Positions 54,384 through 62,499 of a stretch of DNA of 64,000 nt are shown one piece after another. The notes beneath the pieces were generated by a model, which worked only from the letters and a program-made list of their open reading frames with translations, was not told where the DNA came from and searched no databases. Every line of letters starts with the position of its first letter. Position 1 is the first letter of the stretch. The translations under genes and the position numbers were made by a program. Source of the DNA: Silvanigrella aquatica (GTDB lineage Bacteria; Bdellovibrionota_B; Oligoflexia; Silvanigrellales; Silvanigrellaceae); NCBI RefSeq assembly GCF_001907975.1, contig NZ_CP017834.1, positions 1 to 64,000 on the forward strand. Reading direction: 5' to 3'.

Positions 54384-56636
54384 TTATTTTTTTGAAGAAT
54401 TCATAAAAACAAGGCTTTCCCAAGCATTTTTTCGCGTATAATTAAATACCTTTTCTAAATTATCAAAAGTATTTTCGCAGAGCTGAAAAATTTCTTTTGG
54501 CATATTATTGTAATCTTCGCTTCCATGCATCATCATAGCTGTTTTTATTTTCTTAATTTCTTCTTCTTTACTTTCATAAATTCTCTTTGCAATTGTTGAT
54601 AGTTCAATCTCAAAAACCTTAGCAAAATTTAGTTCATCCAAGGGACGTTCGACGCGCCAAGAAGCAATTTTTGCAACTAATCTTTCCCTTATTTCTCTTT
54701 TATTACCGGTTGCTCCCATCAGAGTTTCCATTTCTTCCATGGTATTTTCATTGGGTTCTTCGTTTCTGCCAGTAATATCATTTAGAATTTTTTCTTTTTT
54801 AATGTAGGCTGTAACATTTCTCATGTATCTTTGTAGTGCTTTTACATATTGCAATTCATCATATAGGTTTAAAGCAGATAAAAATTCTTTATGAAAATGA
54901 ATGGCATATTGTGTTTTTATATACTTGATAAATTCTCTATAATCATGATAACCACCGCGTGGTTCAAATTGTAAATAATCATAAATGGTGCGATCGCGTG
55001 TTAGTTTCTCAATCTCGTCAAATAAAGCAATTGCTGATAACGAATCATGTCTTTCATTTTGTGCTGCAAAATAAAGTAACATTTTCATTTCTCGTGGACT
55101 GGCACCAAATCTTCCTTCATAGGCAACGGAACTTTGACTTTCTTTTAAAATATCTTCTACGTTCTTTTTAAGTAAGCCTTTTTCAATTTCTGTATAAGTA
55201 TTTGATGGTTCATTGCCATCATAAAGAGCTTGTTTGTCGTAAGGGTCAAGTCTTGCAATTAAATTTCTTAATCCCGGATCATAATAATCAGGATCAGGTT
55301 GTCTTAATCTTGTTAATACAGCCCATTTTGCAAGTAAAATAAGGGAGTGCGGGCCAATTTTTTTTGTTTTTTCAATTATTTTTATATCTTCTTCATAAAT
55401 TTTTTGCTCAAGTTTTGCTGATAGAAGATAAGGAACTCTGACTAATTCAAATCTTCCTTTAAACGACGGCCAATCTGGTGAATTTTTAAATGCGTCTAAA
55501 TGTTTTTCGTTTGTACTCGCCATCATAATCATATCAAGATCAGCAATCCCACTGGGTAAATTTATGTTCATTTTTTCTATTGTTGTTAAGAGATATTTAA
55601 ATGCTTCAAGAGGGCGTTTCAATAAATCAGCAAATTCTATAAATCCTCTATTCGCATCAATTAATTCACCTTGCGGCTCAAAAATTCTTATATTTTGAAG
55701 AGCAGGTGGAATATTTTGCATATTCCGTTCCATTGTTACTTGTCTATCTTGAGCGTCAATAGCCATTTGAGGCTCAACGGAGGCAATACCAACGCGATAG
55801 CGGCTGCTATAAAAAAATCTTTCCACTTGAACATGGCGTAAAACTTTTTCAAGATCGCCTTTATAAGCAACTAAAAGTGAATCAAATATTTTTTTACTTT
55901 TAGCACCTAGCGCGCCTTCTTCTAAGTAAACAGGAATGTCTTCTGCATATAAATTATTTTCTGTAAATTTTTTATAGAGTTCAATACGTTCTTTTTTAGG
56001 CATAATGAAAAGAGGATTTTCTTTCATTTCACTCACTATTTTGCACATAATTTCATCATCTTCTAAATGAGCAAAACTTTTATTTCCATTTTTAGTGGGA
56101 CTTTCATCGCCAAATCCAATGTGTTTGCTAAAATTATCGCCTAAACCTTCATAGCCAATTTTATCCGATGGAAAAATCCAATTAAATTTGTAGACAACGC
56201 CATGTTCTGTTTTGGAATATTCTTCAAGGGCATGGGCAAGAGCTTCGGCGGTCGATGATTTGCTAGAACCATTGGGGCCGTGAAGTAAGACAAGCTTATC
56301 GACTTTTCCTTGTCTGACAAATTGCTCTAAAACACGATATATATTTTCATGTGCCTCTTCCTGACCAATGATGGCGGGTTTGTTTTTACCCCTGACTCTC
56401 TCAAATAATTTGAAATGCCTTTTGGTGATATTATGAGCATATTTAACTTCACTCACTCCGAAATATTTAAACATATCGAGCATGTATTCTGCTGAATTAC
56501 GTATTAATTTTCTAGGTTCTTTGCTAAATACTTCTAAAAATTCGTCATAGGAAAGAATATATTTTTGTTCTTTAAATTCTCTTTTCACGCTATCGGAAAG
56601 GTTGCTTATCAGCTCTTTGGAATGCATTGATGCCAT
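54384..56636 (-). CDS. prkA: PrkA-type serine protein kinase (AAA+ fold)
   Basis: PrkA/YeaG proteins have an AAA+ ATPase domain joined to a C-terminal kinase-like domain and act in starvation responses. The N-terminus has SYDEFLEVFSKEPRKLIRNSAEYMLDMFKYFG (about 30-60, family signature) and the Walker A GPNGSSKSS at 120-128. RFFYSSRYRVGIASVEPQMAIDAQDRQVTMERNM (about 285-320) and FIEFADLLKRPLEAFKYLLTTIEKMNINL (about 350-380) are highly characteristic of the family. At 750 residues it is about 100 longer than E. coli YeaG. RBS AAGGAG lies 10 bp upstream of ATG. The usual neighbours yeaH and spoVR are not next to it. It diverges from the PIN-PhoH gene. Confidence 0.94.
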   Translation of the reverse strand: MASMHSKELISNLSDSVKREFKEQKYILSYDEFLEVFSKEPRKLIRNSAEYMLDMFKYFGVSEVKYAHNITKRHFKLFERVRGKNKPAIIGQEEAHENIYRVLEQFVRQGKVDKLVLLHGPNGSSKSSTAEALAHALEEYSKTEHGVVYKFNWIFPSDKIGYEGLGDNFSKHIGFGDESPTKNGNKSFAHLEDDEIMCKIVSEMKENPLFIMPKKERIELYKKFTENNLYAEDIPVYLEEGALGAKSKKIFDSLLVAYKGDLEKVLRHVQVERFFYSSRYRVGIASVEPQMAIDAQDRQVTMERNMQNIPPALQNIRIFEPQGELIDANRGFIEFADLLKRPLEAFKYLLTTIEKMNINLPSGIADLDMIMMASTNEKHLDAFKNSPDWPSFKGRFELVRVPYLLSAKLEQKIYEEDIKIIEKTKKIGPHSLILLAKWAVLTRLRQPDPDYYDPGLRNLIARLDPYDKQALYDGNEPSNTYTEIEKGLLKKNVEDILKESQSSVAYEGRFGASPREMKMLLYFAAQNERHDSLSAIALFDEIEKLTRDRTIYDYLQFEPRGGYHDYREFIKYIKTQYAIHFHKEFLSALNLYDELQYVKALQRYMRNVTAYIKKEKILNDITGRNEEPNENTMEEMETLMGATGNKREIRERLVAKIASWRVERPLDELNFAKVFEIELSTIAKRIYESKEEEIKKIKTAMMMHGSEDYNNMPKEIFQLCENTFDNLEKVFNYTRKNAWESLVFMNSSKK

Positions 56637-56785
56637 TTCTTTTTTTCTCCTTCTTTCGATCTAAAAAAAAATGCCTGTATCTGTTAACCTCGAACCGTTC
56701 TCATGGAATGATAGAGTAAGAATTGATTTCTTGTAAGAGCACGATCCCTCTTTGGATCGTATTATTTGTCGAAAGGGGTAAAGGG

Positions 56786-58117
56786 TTGAAAAAGAAATTT
56801 GTAATAGACACAAACGTGTTGTTATCCAATCCAAGTGCCATTTTCTCTTTTGAAGATAATGATGTGTATATTCCTATCTCCGTTATTGAGGAGTTGGACA
56901 CATTTAAAAAAGGACTCAGTGAGACTGGGAGAAACGCAAGACATTTTTCGAGAATATTAGATGATTTGCGTGAACGGGGTTCTTTAAGTATTGGAATTCC
57001 TCTCTTTAATGATCGAAAAGACAGTGGAAAAGTATATGTTGTTCTCGAATCCGATATGGCACTTTTACCGGCACATTTTGAAAGAAAGCCCGATAATTTA
57101 ATACTGAGTGTCGCACTTATATTAAAGAAACAGGTTGGAAATATGCCTGTTATTCTTATTACAAAAGATTCAAATTTACGTATTAAGGCTGACGCTTTAG
57201 GTGTGAGTGTTTCTGACTTTGAGGCTGACAAAGTAAATATTGAAGAATTATATACTGGTATTGTTGAATTTGAAGTAGAATCAGAAATATTAAAAAAATA
57301 TTTATCTTCTGGTTCTGTTTCTTTAGAAGAATATGAATTGATGCCCAATCAATATGTTATTCTTCGTGATGCTAAGGATCCACTCCAATTTGTTTATGGT
57401 AAATATGATCACGTGACAGGAAATCTTAAAAATTTAAATTTAGGTGGTAAAGACTTTGTCTGGGGAATTTATCCCAGAAATTTAGAGCAAAGTTTTGCCT
57501 TAGATTTATTGCTTGACGATGATGTTAAGCTTGTTACATTAGTGGGAACTGCTGGTACAGGTAAAACATTACTTGCGATTGCAGCGGGACTTGAAAAAAC
57601 AACCGATGAGTCAAAATATCAAAAACTATTAGTGAGCAGACCTATTTTTCCCTTAGGTCGAGATGTTGGTTATTTACCAGGAACTCTCGAAGAAAAATTA
57701 AATCCTTGGATGCAGCCTATTTTTGATAATTTAGAATTATTATTAGGTGGAGTTTCGCAGGGGAGACAAAAACGTCTTTCGCAGAGTTATCATGAATTAA
57801 TCAATCAAGGAATTCTTGAGGTAGAGCCGTTAACTTATATCCGGGGACGCTCCATTCCAAATCAATATTTTATTGTGGATGAAGCACAAAATTTAACTCC
57901 TCATGAAATTAAAACTATTTTAACGCGTGCTGGTGAAAATACAAAAATTATTTTAACAGGGGATCCCTATCAAATTGATAATCCCTATGTCGATGCCGCA
58001 TCAAATGGTTTAACTTATGTTGTGGAACGGATGAAGCAGGAAGCCATTGCGGGACATGTTTCTTTAGTGAAGGGAGAACGTTCCGCCTTGGCAACTATTG
58101 CGGCGACGTTATTATAG
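56786..58117 (+). CDS. PIN domain-PhoH ATPase fusion (PhoH2 type)
   Basis: The N-terminal PIN nuclease domain has FVIDTNVLLSNP, ISVIEELDTFKKGLSETGRNARHFSRILDDL and VILITKDSNLRIKADALG (about 1-130) with the acidic residues of PIN ribonucleases. The C-terminal PhoH ATPase domain has LVGTAGTGKTLLAIAAG (about 255-272), VSRPIFPLGRDVGYLPGTLEEKLNPWMQPIFDNL, IRGRSIPNQYFIVDEAQNLTPHEIKTILTRAG and ILTGDPYQIDNPYVD. These are RNase-helicase proteins, found widely and in some cases linked to toxin-antitoxin systems (PhoH2). TTG 56786 (443 residues) is chosen, as it has an RBS-like AAAGGGG upstream and begins at the domain. No antitoxin-like ORF is adjacent, so a plain housekeeping role is likely. Confidence 0.93.
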   Translation: MKKKFVIDTNVLLSNPSAIFSFEDNDVYIPISVIEELDTFKKGLSETGRNARHFSRILDDLRERGSLSIGIPLFNDRKDSGKVYVVLESDMALLPAHFERKPDNLILSVALILKKQVGNMPVILITKDSNLRIKADALGVSVSDFEADKVNIEELYTGIVEFEVESEILKKYLSSGSVSLEEYELMPNQYVILRDAKDPLQFVYGKYDHVTGNLKNLNLGGKDFVWGIYPRNLEQSFALDLLLDDDVKLVTLVGTAGTGKTLLAIAAGLEKTTDESKYQKLLVSRPIFPLGRDVGYLPGTLEEKLNPWMQPIFDNLELLLGGVSQGRQKRLSQSYHELINQGILEVEPLTYIRGRSIPNQYFIVDEAQNLTPHEIKTILTRAGENTKIILTGDPYQIDNPYVDAASNGLTYVVERMKQEAIAGHVSLVKGERSALATIAATLL

Positions 58118-58138
58118 TTTTATATTGAAACTATTTTC
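58114..58138. terminator. Possible weak terminator between PhoH and the chemoreceptor gene
   Basis: ATAGTTT (58114-58120) and AAACTAT (58128-58134) form a 7-bp stem with a 7-nt loop and run into a T-rich tail. The stem has only one G-C pair, so it is weak, but it sits where two convergent genes end. Confidence 0.4.
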
Positions 58139-58154
58139 TAAAATATTTTATTTA

Positions 58155-59762
58155 TCAAGACATGTTTGCTGCTTTGACTGAAACAATTTTATTTAATTCA
58201 TCTGATAATTTTGTGAGTTCTTGCGAACATTTTAGAAGATGACTAGCATAATTGTCTGTCTGTTCTACAATTTTATTCATTTTTTGACTTGTTTGTTCCA
58301 TTAAAACAAGAGCATTTGTCGCTTCTTTACTTCCTTTGGATTGTTCCATATTGGCAGTGCTAATTGTTTCTGCCATCTCACTGGATTCTGTTGCCATTTC
58401 AACGACACTTGTTAGCATTTCAAGAGAATTTTTTGTGTTTTTCAAACCAATCTCTAATGATTTTGAAACTTGTTCAATGGCAGTCGAAAAATTTTCTTTA
58501 AATATTTGGTTGAGTTCAACTACTCTTTGATTTGATGTTGACACTATAGATGAAATTTCAATGGAGGCGTTGCCACTTAATTTTGCTAAGTTTCCTACTT
58601 CTTCTGCGACTACGGCAAATCCTTTTCCGGATTCACCGGCACGTGCTGCTTCAACAGAGGCGTTAAATGATAATAGTTTTGTTTGAAAAACAATATCATT
58701 AATGACTTTTGTTTTTTCAGATATTTGATTTATTATTGAAGCCACTTCTTTCATTTTTTCTAAATTTATTGCGATTGTTTCTTTCATTCCATTTTGTGCA
58801 ACTTTGATTTCTTTCATGGCTTCGTTTAGGGATTCTAACGAATTTAAACTTTGCTCAACAGTTTGTTTTGTTCTTGCAGATAATGAGGATGATTGTTTTG
58901 CAGATGCCGCTGTTTTCGCAATCATTTCGTTCATTTGGGTCATTGCTGCGGCCGTTTCATGGATTGATGAGGCTTGGCTTGATCCTGCAGAGTTGAGCAC
59001 TTGAGAAGTCTCATTCAATTCGTTTGCTGTTGACATAAGTTCATCAGTTTCTTCTTTGAGTGTTTGTATCACCTGCTGAACGGGTAATATGACTTTGATA
59101 AGTTGTTGTGTTCCTGACCATAAAGAAACAAAAATAGCTAAAATCGTGGCAATAGCAAACCAAAGAAGATTTTCATTTCTGACTTTTCTTACTTCAATGG
59201 CAATATCGTCTGCATAAACGCCGTGACCAATCATCCAATTCCATGGTTTGAATAACTTAACATATGAAGTTTTTGGCTGTGGTTCAGCGGAACCCGGTTT
59301 AGGCCACATGTAATCGACAAAACCTGAGCCATAGTTTTGTACAGTTTGTACCATTTCTTGAAAAATTTTTTTCCCCGTAGGGTCTTTCATATCAGAAAGA
59401 TCTTTTCCTATTAAATTAGGTATGAATGGATGCATAATCATTGTGGGATGCAGGTCATTAATCCAAAAATATTCATTGTTACCATATCTTAAAATTTTTA
59501 ATTCTTCTGAAGCGAATTTTTGAGCTTGTTGTTCTGATATTTCACCTGATTTTTCTTTGTCATAATAAAATTGCAACGTATTAAACACAGCTTCTAGTGC
59601 GGTTTGAACGGAGTTTTTTTTAGATAATTCAATGCGCGCCTGATAAGAAGGTAACGTAAAAAAAAGAAAAACCAGCATTAAGGGTATGGCTGCTAAAACC
59701 GCAAAACCTATTGAAACTTTTAGTGAATGAATATTATTTAAAATCTGTTTTAGAATATGCAT
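58155..59762 (-). CDS. Methyl-accepting chemotaxis protein with a Cache sensor domain
   Basis: This is a transmembrane chemoreceptor. TM1 lies near 17-37 and TM2 near 198-217. Between them the periplasmic sensor is a small single Cache domain: FASEELKILRYGNNEYFWI, NDLHPTMIMHPFIPNLIGKD, and WPKPGSAEPQPKTSYVKLFKPWNWMIGHGVYADD, typical of sCache_2 ligand pockets. The cytoplasmic signalling hairpin contains QTKLLSFNASVEAARAGESGKGFAVVAEEVGNLAKLSG (highly conserved tip). A full HAMP is not obvious. It has no C-terminal CheR-binding pentapeptide. Length is 535 residues. No che genes are near it, so it works with a signalling cluster elsewhere. Confidence 0.93.
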   Translation of the reverse strand: MHILKQILNNIHSLKVSIGFAVLAAIPLMLVFLFFTLPSYQARIELSKKNSVQTALEAVFNTLQFYYDKEKSGEISEQQAQKFASEELKILRYGNNEYFWINDLHPTMIMHPFIPNLIGKDLSDMKDPTGKKIFQEMVQTVQNYGSGFVDYMWPKPGSAEPQPKTSYVKLFKPWNWMIGHGVYADDIAIEVRKVRNENLLWFAIATILAIFVSLWSGTQQLIKVILPVQQVIQTLKEETDELMSTANELNETSQVLNSAGSSQASSIHETAAAMTQMNEMIAKTAASAKQSSSLSARTKQTVEQSLNSLESLNEAMKEIKVAQNGMKETIAINLEKMKEVASIINQISEKTKVINDIVFQTKLLSFNASVEAARAGESGKGFAVVAEEVGNLAKLSGNASIEISSIVSTSNQRVVELNQIFKENFSTAIEQVSKSLEIGLKNTKNSLEMLTSVVEMATESSEMAETISTANMEQSKGSKEATNALVLMEQTSQKMNKIVEQTDNYASHLLKCSQELTKLSDELNKIVSVKAANMS

Positions 59763-59874
59763 GATTATTACCTCGACAGTTTTTACATTTTAATGATATA
59801 TATAAAAAATATTTCATTTAAACTGAAATTGGTATAATTTTGACAATATTTAAAATGAATTTAATTAATATTAG

Positions 59875-60777
59875 TTATTTGTTTGTAGTGATTAAATTTC
59901 CTAGAATTAATTCGGAAATTCTTTCCAGATCATCAAGAGTATAGTAGCTGATTTCAATTTTACCTTTATTCGTATCACCGGTAATTTTTACTTTTGTACC
60001 AAGAAGACCTTTGTATTGATCGCATATGTATCTCAGATCGGGAGATATGGAATCCGTAAGGGTTTTTTGATTTTTTTCAGAGCGCAGTGTTTTGACCAGA
60101 TCTTCCGTTTGTCTGACCGATAATTTCTTTTTAACAATGATGGAATGCGCTTTTAATTGTAATTTTTCATTATCAAAAGAGCATAAGGCTCTTGCATGAC
60201 CTGATGTAATCACCTTTGTATGTAAATCGTTTTGTATTTTCTCAGGTAGAGAAAGCAAGCGGATCGTATTTGCTATAGTCGCTCTGCTTTTTCCTATGCG
60301 TGTCGCAAGAGCTTCTTGAGAATAGTTATGCTCTTCAATGAGTTGCTTAAAGGAATGCGCTTCTTCCAATGCAGAAAGTGATTCTCTTTGAATATTTTCA
60401 ATGAGGGCAAGCTCTAGTTTTGAATGGTCGTGGAGTTCTCTGACAATGCAGGGAATTTTATCAAGTCCTGCTATTTTTGCGGCGCGCCAGCGTCTTTCAC
60501 CAGCAATAATTGTTACCTTATCGTTGTTATCTGTTGAAACAATAATAGGTTGCAAAATACCATAGGTTCGTATGCTTTGTGCTAAATCTTCTAGACTTTC
60601 AGGATCGAAATTGTATCTCGGTTGATTTTCTAAAGGCATAAGAGAATTTATTGAAATATATTCAATGATTTGGTTTTGGTAGTAGTTTTTAGATTGGTCT
60701 GAAAATTTTTGATTGAAGGTCATCGCTTTTTGCTTTTCGTAATTTTGGGGTTCTGATCCATTGGCAGTTGTGGTCAT
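59875..60777 (-). CDS. parB: Chromosome partitioning protein ParB
   Basis: ParB binds parS, loads as a CTP-dependent clamp and spreads to organise and segregate the origin. The N-terminal CTP-binding domain has SINSLMPLENQPRYNF, AQSIRTYGILQPIIV and the Arg-patch GERRWRAAK (from residue 93), then ENIQRESLSALEEA. The helix-turn-helix is YSQEALATRIGKSRATIANT (152-171). A C-terminal dimerisation domain closes the 300-residue protein. ATG 60777 with GAGGAG upstream is chosen over TTG 60798. Three perfect parS sites lie directly upstream. A parA gene is not adjacent on either side, which is unusual for parB. Confidence 0.97.
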   Translation of the reverse strand: MTTTANGSEPQNYEKQKAMTFNQKFSDQSKNYYQNQIIEYISINSLMPLENQPRYNFDPESLEDLAQSIRTYGILQPIIVSTDNNDKVTIIAGERRWRAAKIAGLDKIPCIVRELHDHSKLELALIENIQRESLSALEEAHSFKQLIEEHNYSQEALATRIGKSRATIANTIRLLSLPEKIQNDLHTKVITSGHARALCSFDNEKLQLKAHSIIVKKKLSVRQTEDLVKTLRSEKNQKTLTDSISPDLRYICDQYKGLLGTKVKITGDTNKGKIEISYYTLDDLERISELILGNLITTNK

Positions 60778-60887
60778 AATTTCATCTCCTCTGGACAAAT
60801 GAAAAGTCTAAATCGAGTTCTCATTTGAATACAAGTGATTCAGGAATTACTTAAAAAATTTAGTGTAAACAATAAATTATAACGAAA

Positions 60888-60903
60888 TGTTTCACGTGAA
60901 ACA
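60888..60903. other. parS site 1
   Basis: TGTTTCACGTGAAACA is the exact consensus ParB-binding palindrome. Flanking AAA and TTT extend it to a longer palindrome. It lies 111 bp from the parB start. Confidence 0.97.
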
Positions 60904-61063
60904 TTTTTCTAATGCTAAATTCATTTTCGCATAGCTTGAAAATGAGGAGTACACCACGCGAATAGGTAAATATGACCTAGTTGGAAAATCTTTGGCTTAT
61001 GAAAAATTAAAAAAATACAGATCATGCTAAATAATTAAATATTTTCATTATCTTATAGCAAAA

Positions 61064-61079
61064 TGTTTCACGTGAAACA
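61064..61079. other. parS site 2
   Basis: An exact TGTTTCACGTGAAACA palindrome, 176 bp beyond site 1, again flanked by AAA and TTT. Confidence 0.97.
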
Positions 61080-61195
61080 TTTTCAAACTTTTTTAAACAG
61101 TCATTCCTTTTTTTCTTTCAACGGAGTCGAGATTTTCTTACCAAAATAAAAGAGAGGGGTAAATAAACAAATATTTTCTGTAGCTTGTGACGAAA

Positions 61196-61211
61196 TGTTT
61201 CACGTGAAACA
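61196..61211. other. parS site 3
   Basis: An exact TGTTTCACGTGAAACA palindrome, 132 bp beyond site 2. The left flank CGAAA is shared with site 1 and the right flank TTTTCAAAC with site 2, so the three copies seem to share ancestry. Confidence 0.97.
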
Positions 61212-61472
61212 TTTTCAAACTAGAACAATCGTAAGTTCATCGTGTCAATACCTCAGAGTTCATAGGGATGTCATACCGAAACATAACTAGATAAACGAAT
61301 AGGTTTTATTATTTCAAAATAGAATTTTATATTGAATTTCAAAATGAAGATTTAAAAAGTCTTTTTTATTTTAGGATATTAAATTTCATGAAGAGTATCG
61401 GCGTTAGATGTGTAGAGCTGTTTCGTACATTGAAATATCAAATGTGAGTCTTAATTTCGTAAGGGGATTTCT

Positions 61473-62303
61473 ATGACTTCACAAAGACCTAAACTCATCT
61501 CTATATTAATTAAAAAAAAGCTCTATGAAGAAATCGAACAAATCATTTCAATTATAAAGCAAGGATTTGATGTCCATGTAAGAACTGAATTTCAAGAGGT
61601 TGAAAAACTACTCATTGAATTGCTTGAAATTGAATTGAGCGTCAGCGGTCTAGAATATCGATTGATATCAGATCCTCAGTTTTTAGAAATAGATTTTGAT
61701 CAACTGGCCTTCAGCAATGAATATTCTATTCAACCAACCGTATTTGTGAACGCCAAATCTTTAGAGAGCGGTTCGGGGTTTGTAAAATTTATGGTCAGAT
61801 CTCCAGATCACTTATTATGTTCAACTTCTTCTGCAATAGAAAAAATTTTAAAACATTTTGGGATTTTAATTTATTTAGATGTTTTTGATTCGAATAAATT
61901 ATCGCGTCTCAGACAAATTGCTAAGTTTATGGGATTGCGCGTTCTTGTTGATGCCGTCATTCAGACTGCTTATTTAGGAGGCTTTTTGGGGGATTCTGAA
62001 AAGGCCGGGTATTACCTCGAAAACCTACAAACTCAAAATGATGATTTTCATAGCAAAAACGAAATTTCTATTGAAAGGTGTGCAGAAAAATTTTTTTCGT
62101 ATGTGCTCATACGTAGTGAAGAAGCGCATACTTTTTTAAAATCAAGTTTAAGCTACTATGCAGTAAGACATCAGGGTTTCACTATGACGCGAGCGAGCCA
62201 AGTTCTTCAAATTTCAAGGACGACTTTGCAGGAACACCTTAAATTAGCGGATCAACTTGGGGTGTCGAATTTTTTTGATGGTTATCGTGAAAAAACAATT
62301 TAA
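61473..62303 (+). CDS. Unrecognised protein with a C-terminal Fis-like helix-turn-helix
   Basis: I cannot name the family. The N-terminal 200 residues have mixed helices and strands, with TVFVNAKSLESGSGFVKFMV and IYLDVFDSNKLSRLRQIAKFMG as notable segments. The C-terminus has YYAVRHQGFTMTRASQVLQI followed by SRTTLQEHLKLADQLG (about 225-265), which looks like a Fis/NtrC-type helix-turn-helix. That suggests a DNA-binding regulator, 276 residues in all, with no receiver or AAA+ domain. RBS AAGGGG precedes ATG. It lies between the parS region and the ATP synthase operon and could regulate either (inference). Confidence 0.55.
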   Translation: MTSQRPKLISILIKKKLYEEIEQIISIIKQGFDVHVRTEFQEVEKLLIELLEIELSVSGLEYRLISDPQFLEIDFDQLAFSNEYSIQPTVFVNAKSLESGSGFVKFMVRSPDHLLCSTSSAIEKILKHFGILIYLDVFDSNKLSRLRQIAKFMGLRVLVDAVIQTAYLGGFLGDSEKAGYYLENLQTQNDDFHSKNEISIERCAEKFFSYVLIRSEEAHTFLKSSLSYYAVRHQGFTMTRASQVLQISRTTLQEHLKLADQLGVSNFFDGYREKTI

Positions 62304-62338
62304 TTGAAATTTTAATTGCAAATTATGTGAGCGAGGGC

Positions 62339-62367
62339 TTGCAGAAACTCAAAGTTCACAGTAATAA
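62339..62367 (+). promoter_or_regulatory. Possible promoter of the ATP synthase operon
   Basis: TTGCAG at 62339-62344, a 17-bp spacer, then TAATAA at 62362-62367 form a plausible sigma-70-like pair. Transcription would begin near 62374, leaving a leader of about 125 nt with a stem-loop before the first gene. Confidence 0.4.
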
Positions 62368-62460
62368 CAAGGCCAGATAAAGGAACGAGCGGGTGCTGCT
62401 TGGGTTGCCGAACCTAAACAACACCGTTTTTGTTTTAGATATTTTATTTTCTTTGGATTA

Positions 62461-62479
62461 TTCAGTGCTTCGCGCTGAA
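62461..62479 (+). promoter_or_regulatory. Stem-loop in the leader of the ATP synthase operon
   Basis: TTCAGTGC and GCGCTGAA can pair over 8 bp (one G-T) around a 3-nt TTC loop. It ends 9 bp before the strong RBS GAGGTGGAG at 62488-62496. It might limit access to the start or stabilise the mRNA. No T-run follows, so it is not a terminator. Confidence 0.45.
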
Positions 62480-62499
62480 TTTGCGCTGAGGTGGAGTAA

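Larger units (their letters stand above)
60778..61472. other. Non-coding centromere-like region with three parS sites
   Basis: This 695-bp stretch contains no protein gene that I can find. It holds three perfect parS palindromes, at 60888, 61064 and 61196, and the start regions of parB (minus) and the regulator gene (plus). No strong hairpin other than the parS palindromes was noticed. Confidence 0.85.

Noticed and set aside
56701-57348. 215-codon minus-strand ORF opposite the PIN-PhoH gene
   Set aside because: It lies fully antisense to a gene with clear PIN-PhoH motifs, and its Ser/Thr-rich composition is what an antisense reading gives.
56786-58117. PhoH2-type toxin-antitoxin module
   Set aside because: No short antitoxin-like ORF was found next to the PIN-PhoH gene and the promoter side faces prkA, so I keep it as a stand-alone gene.
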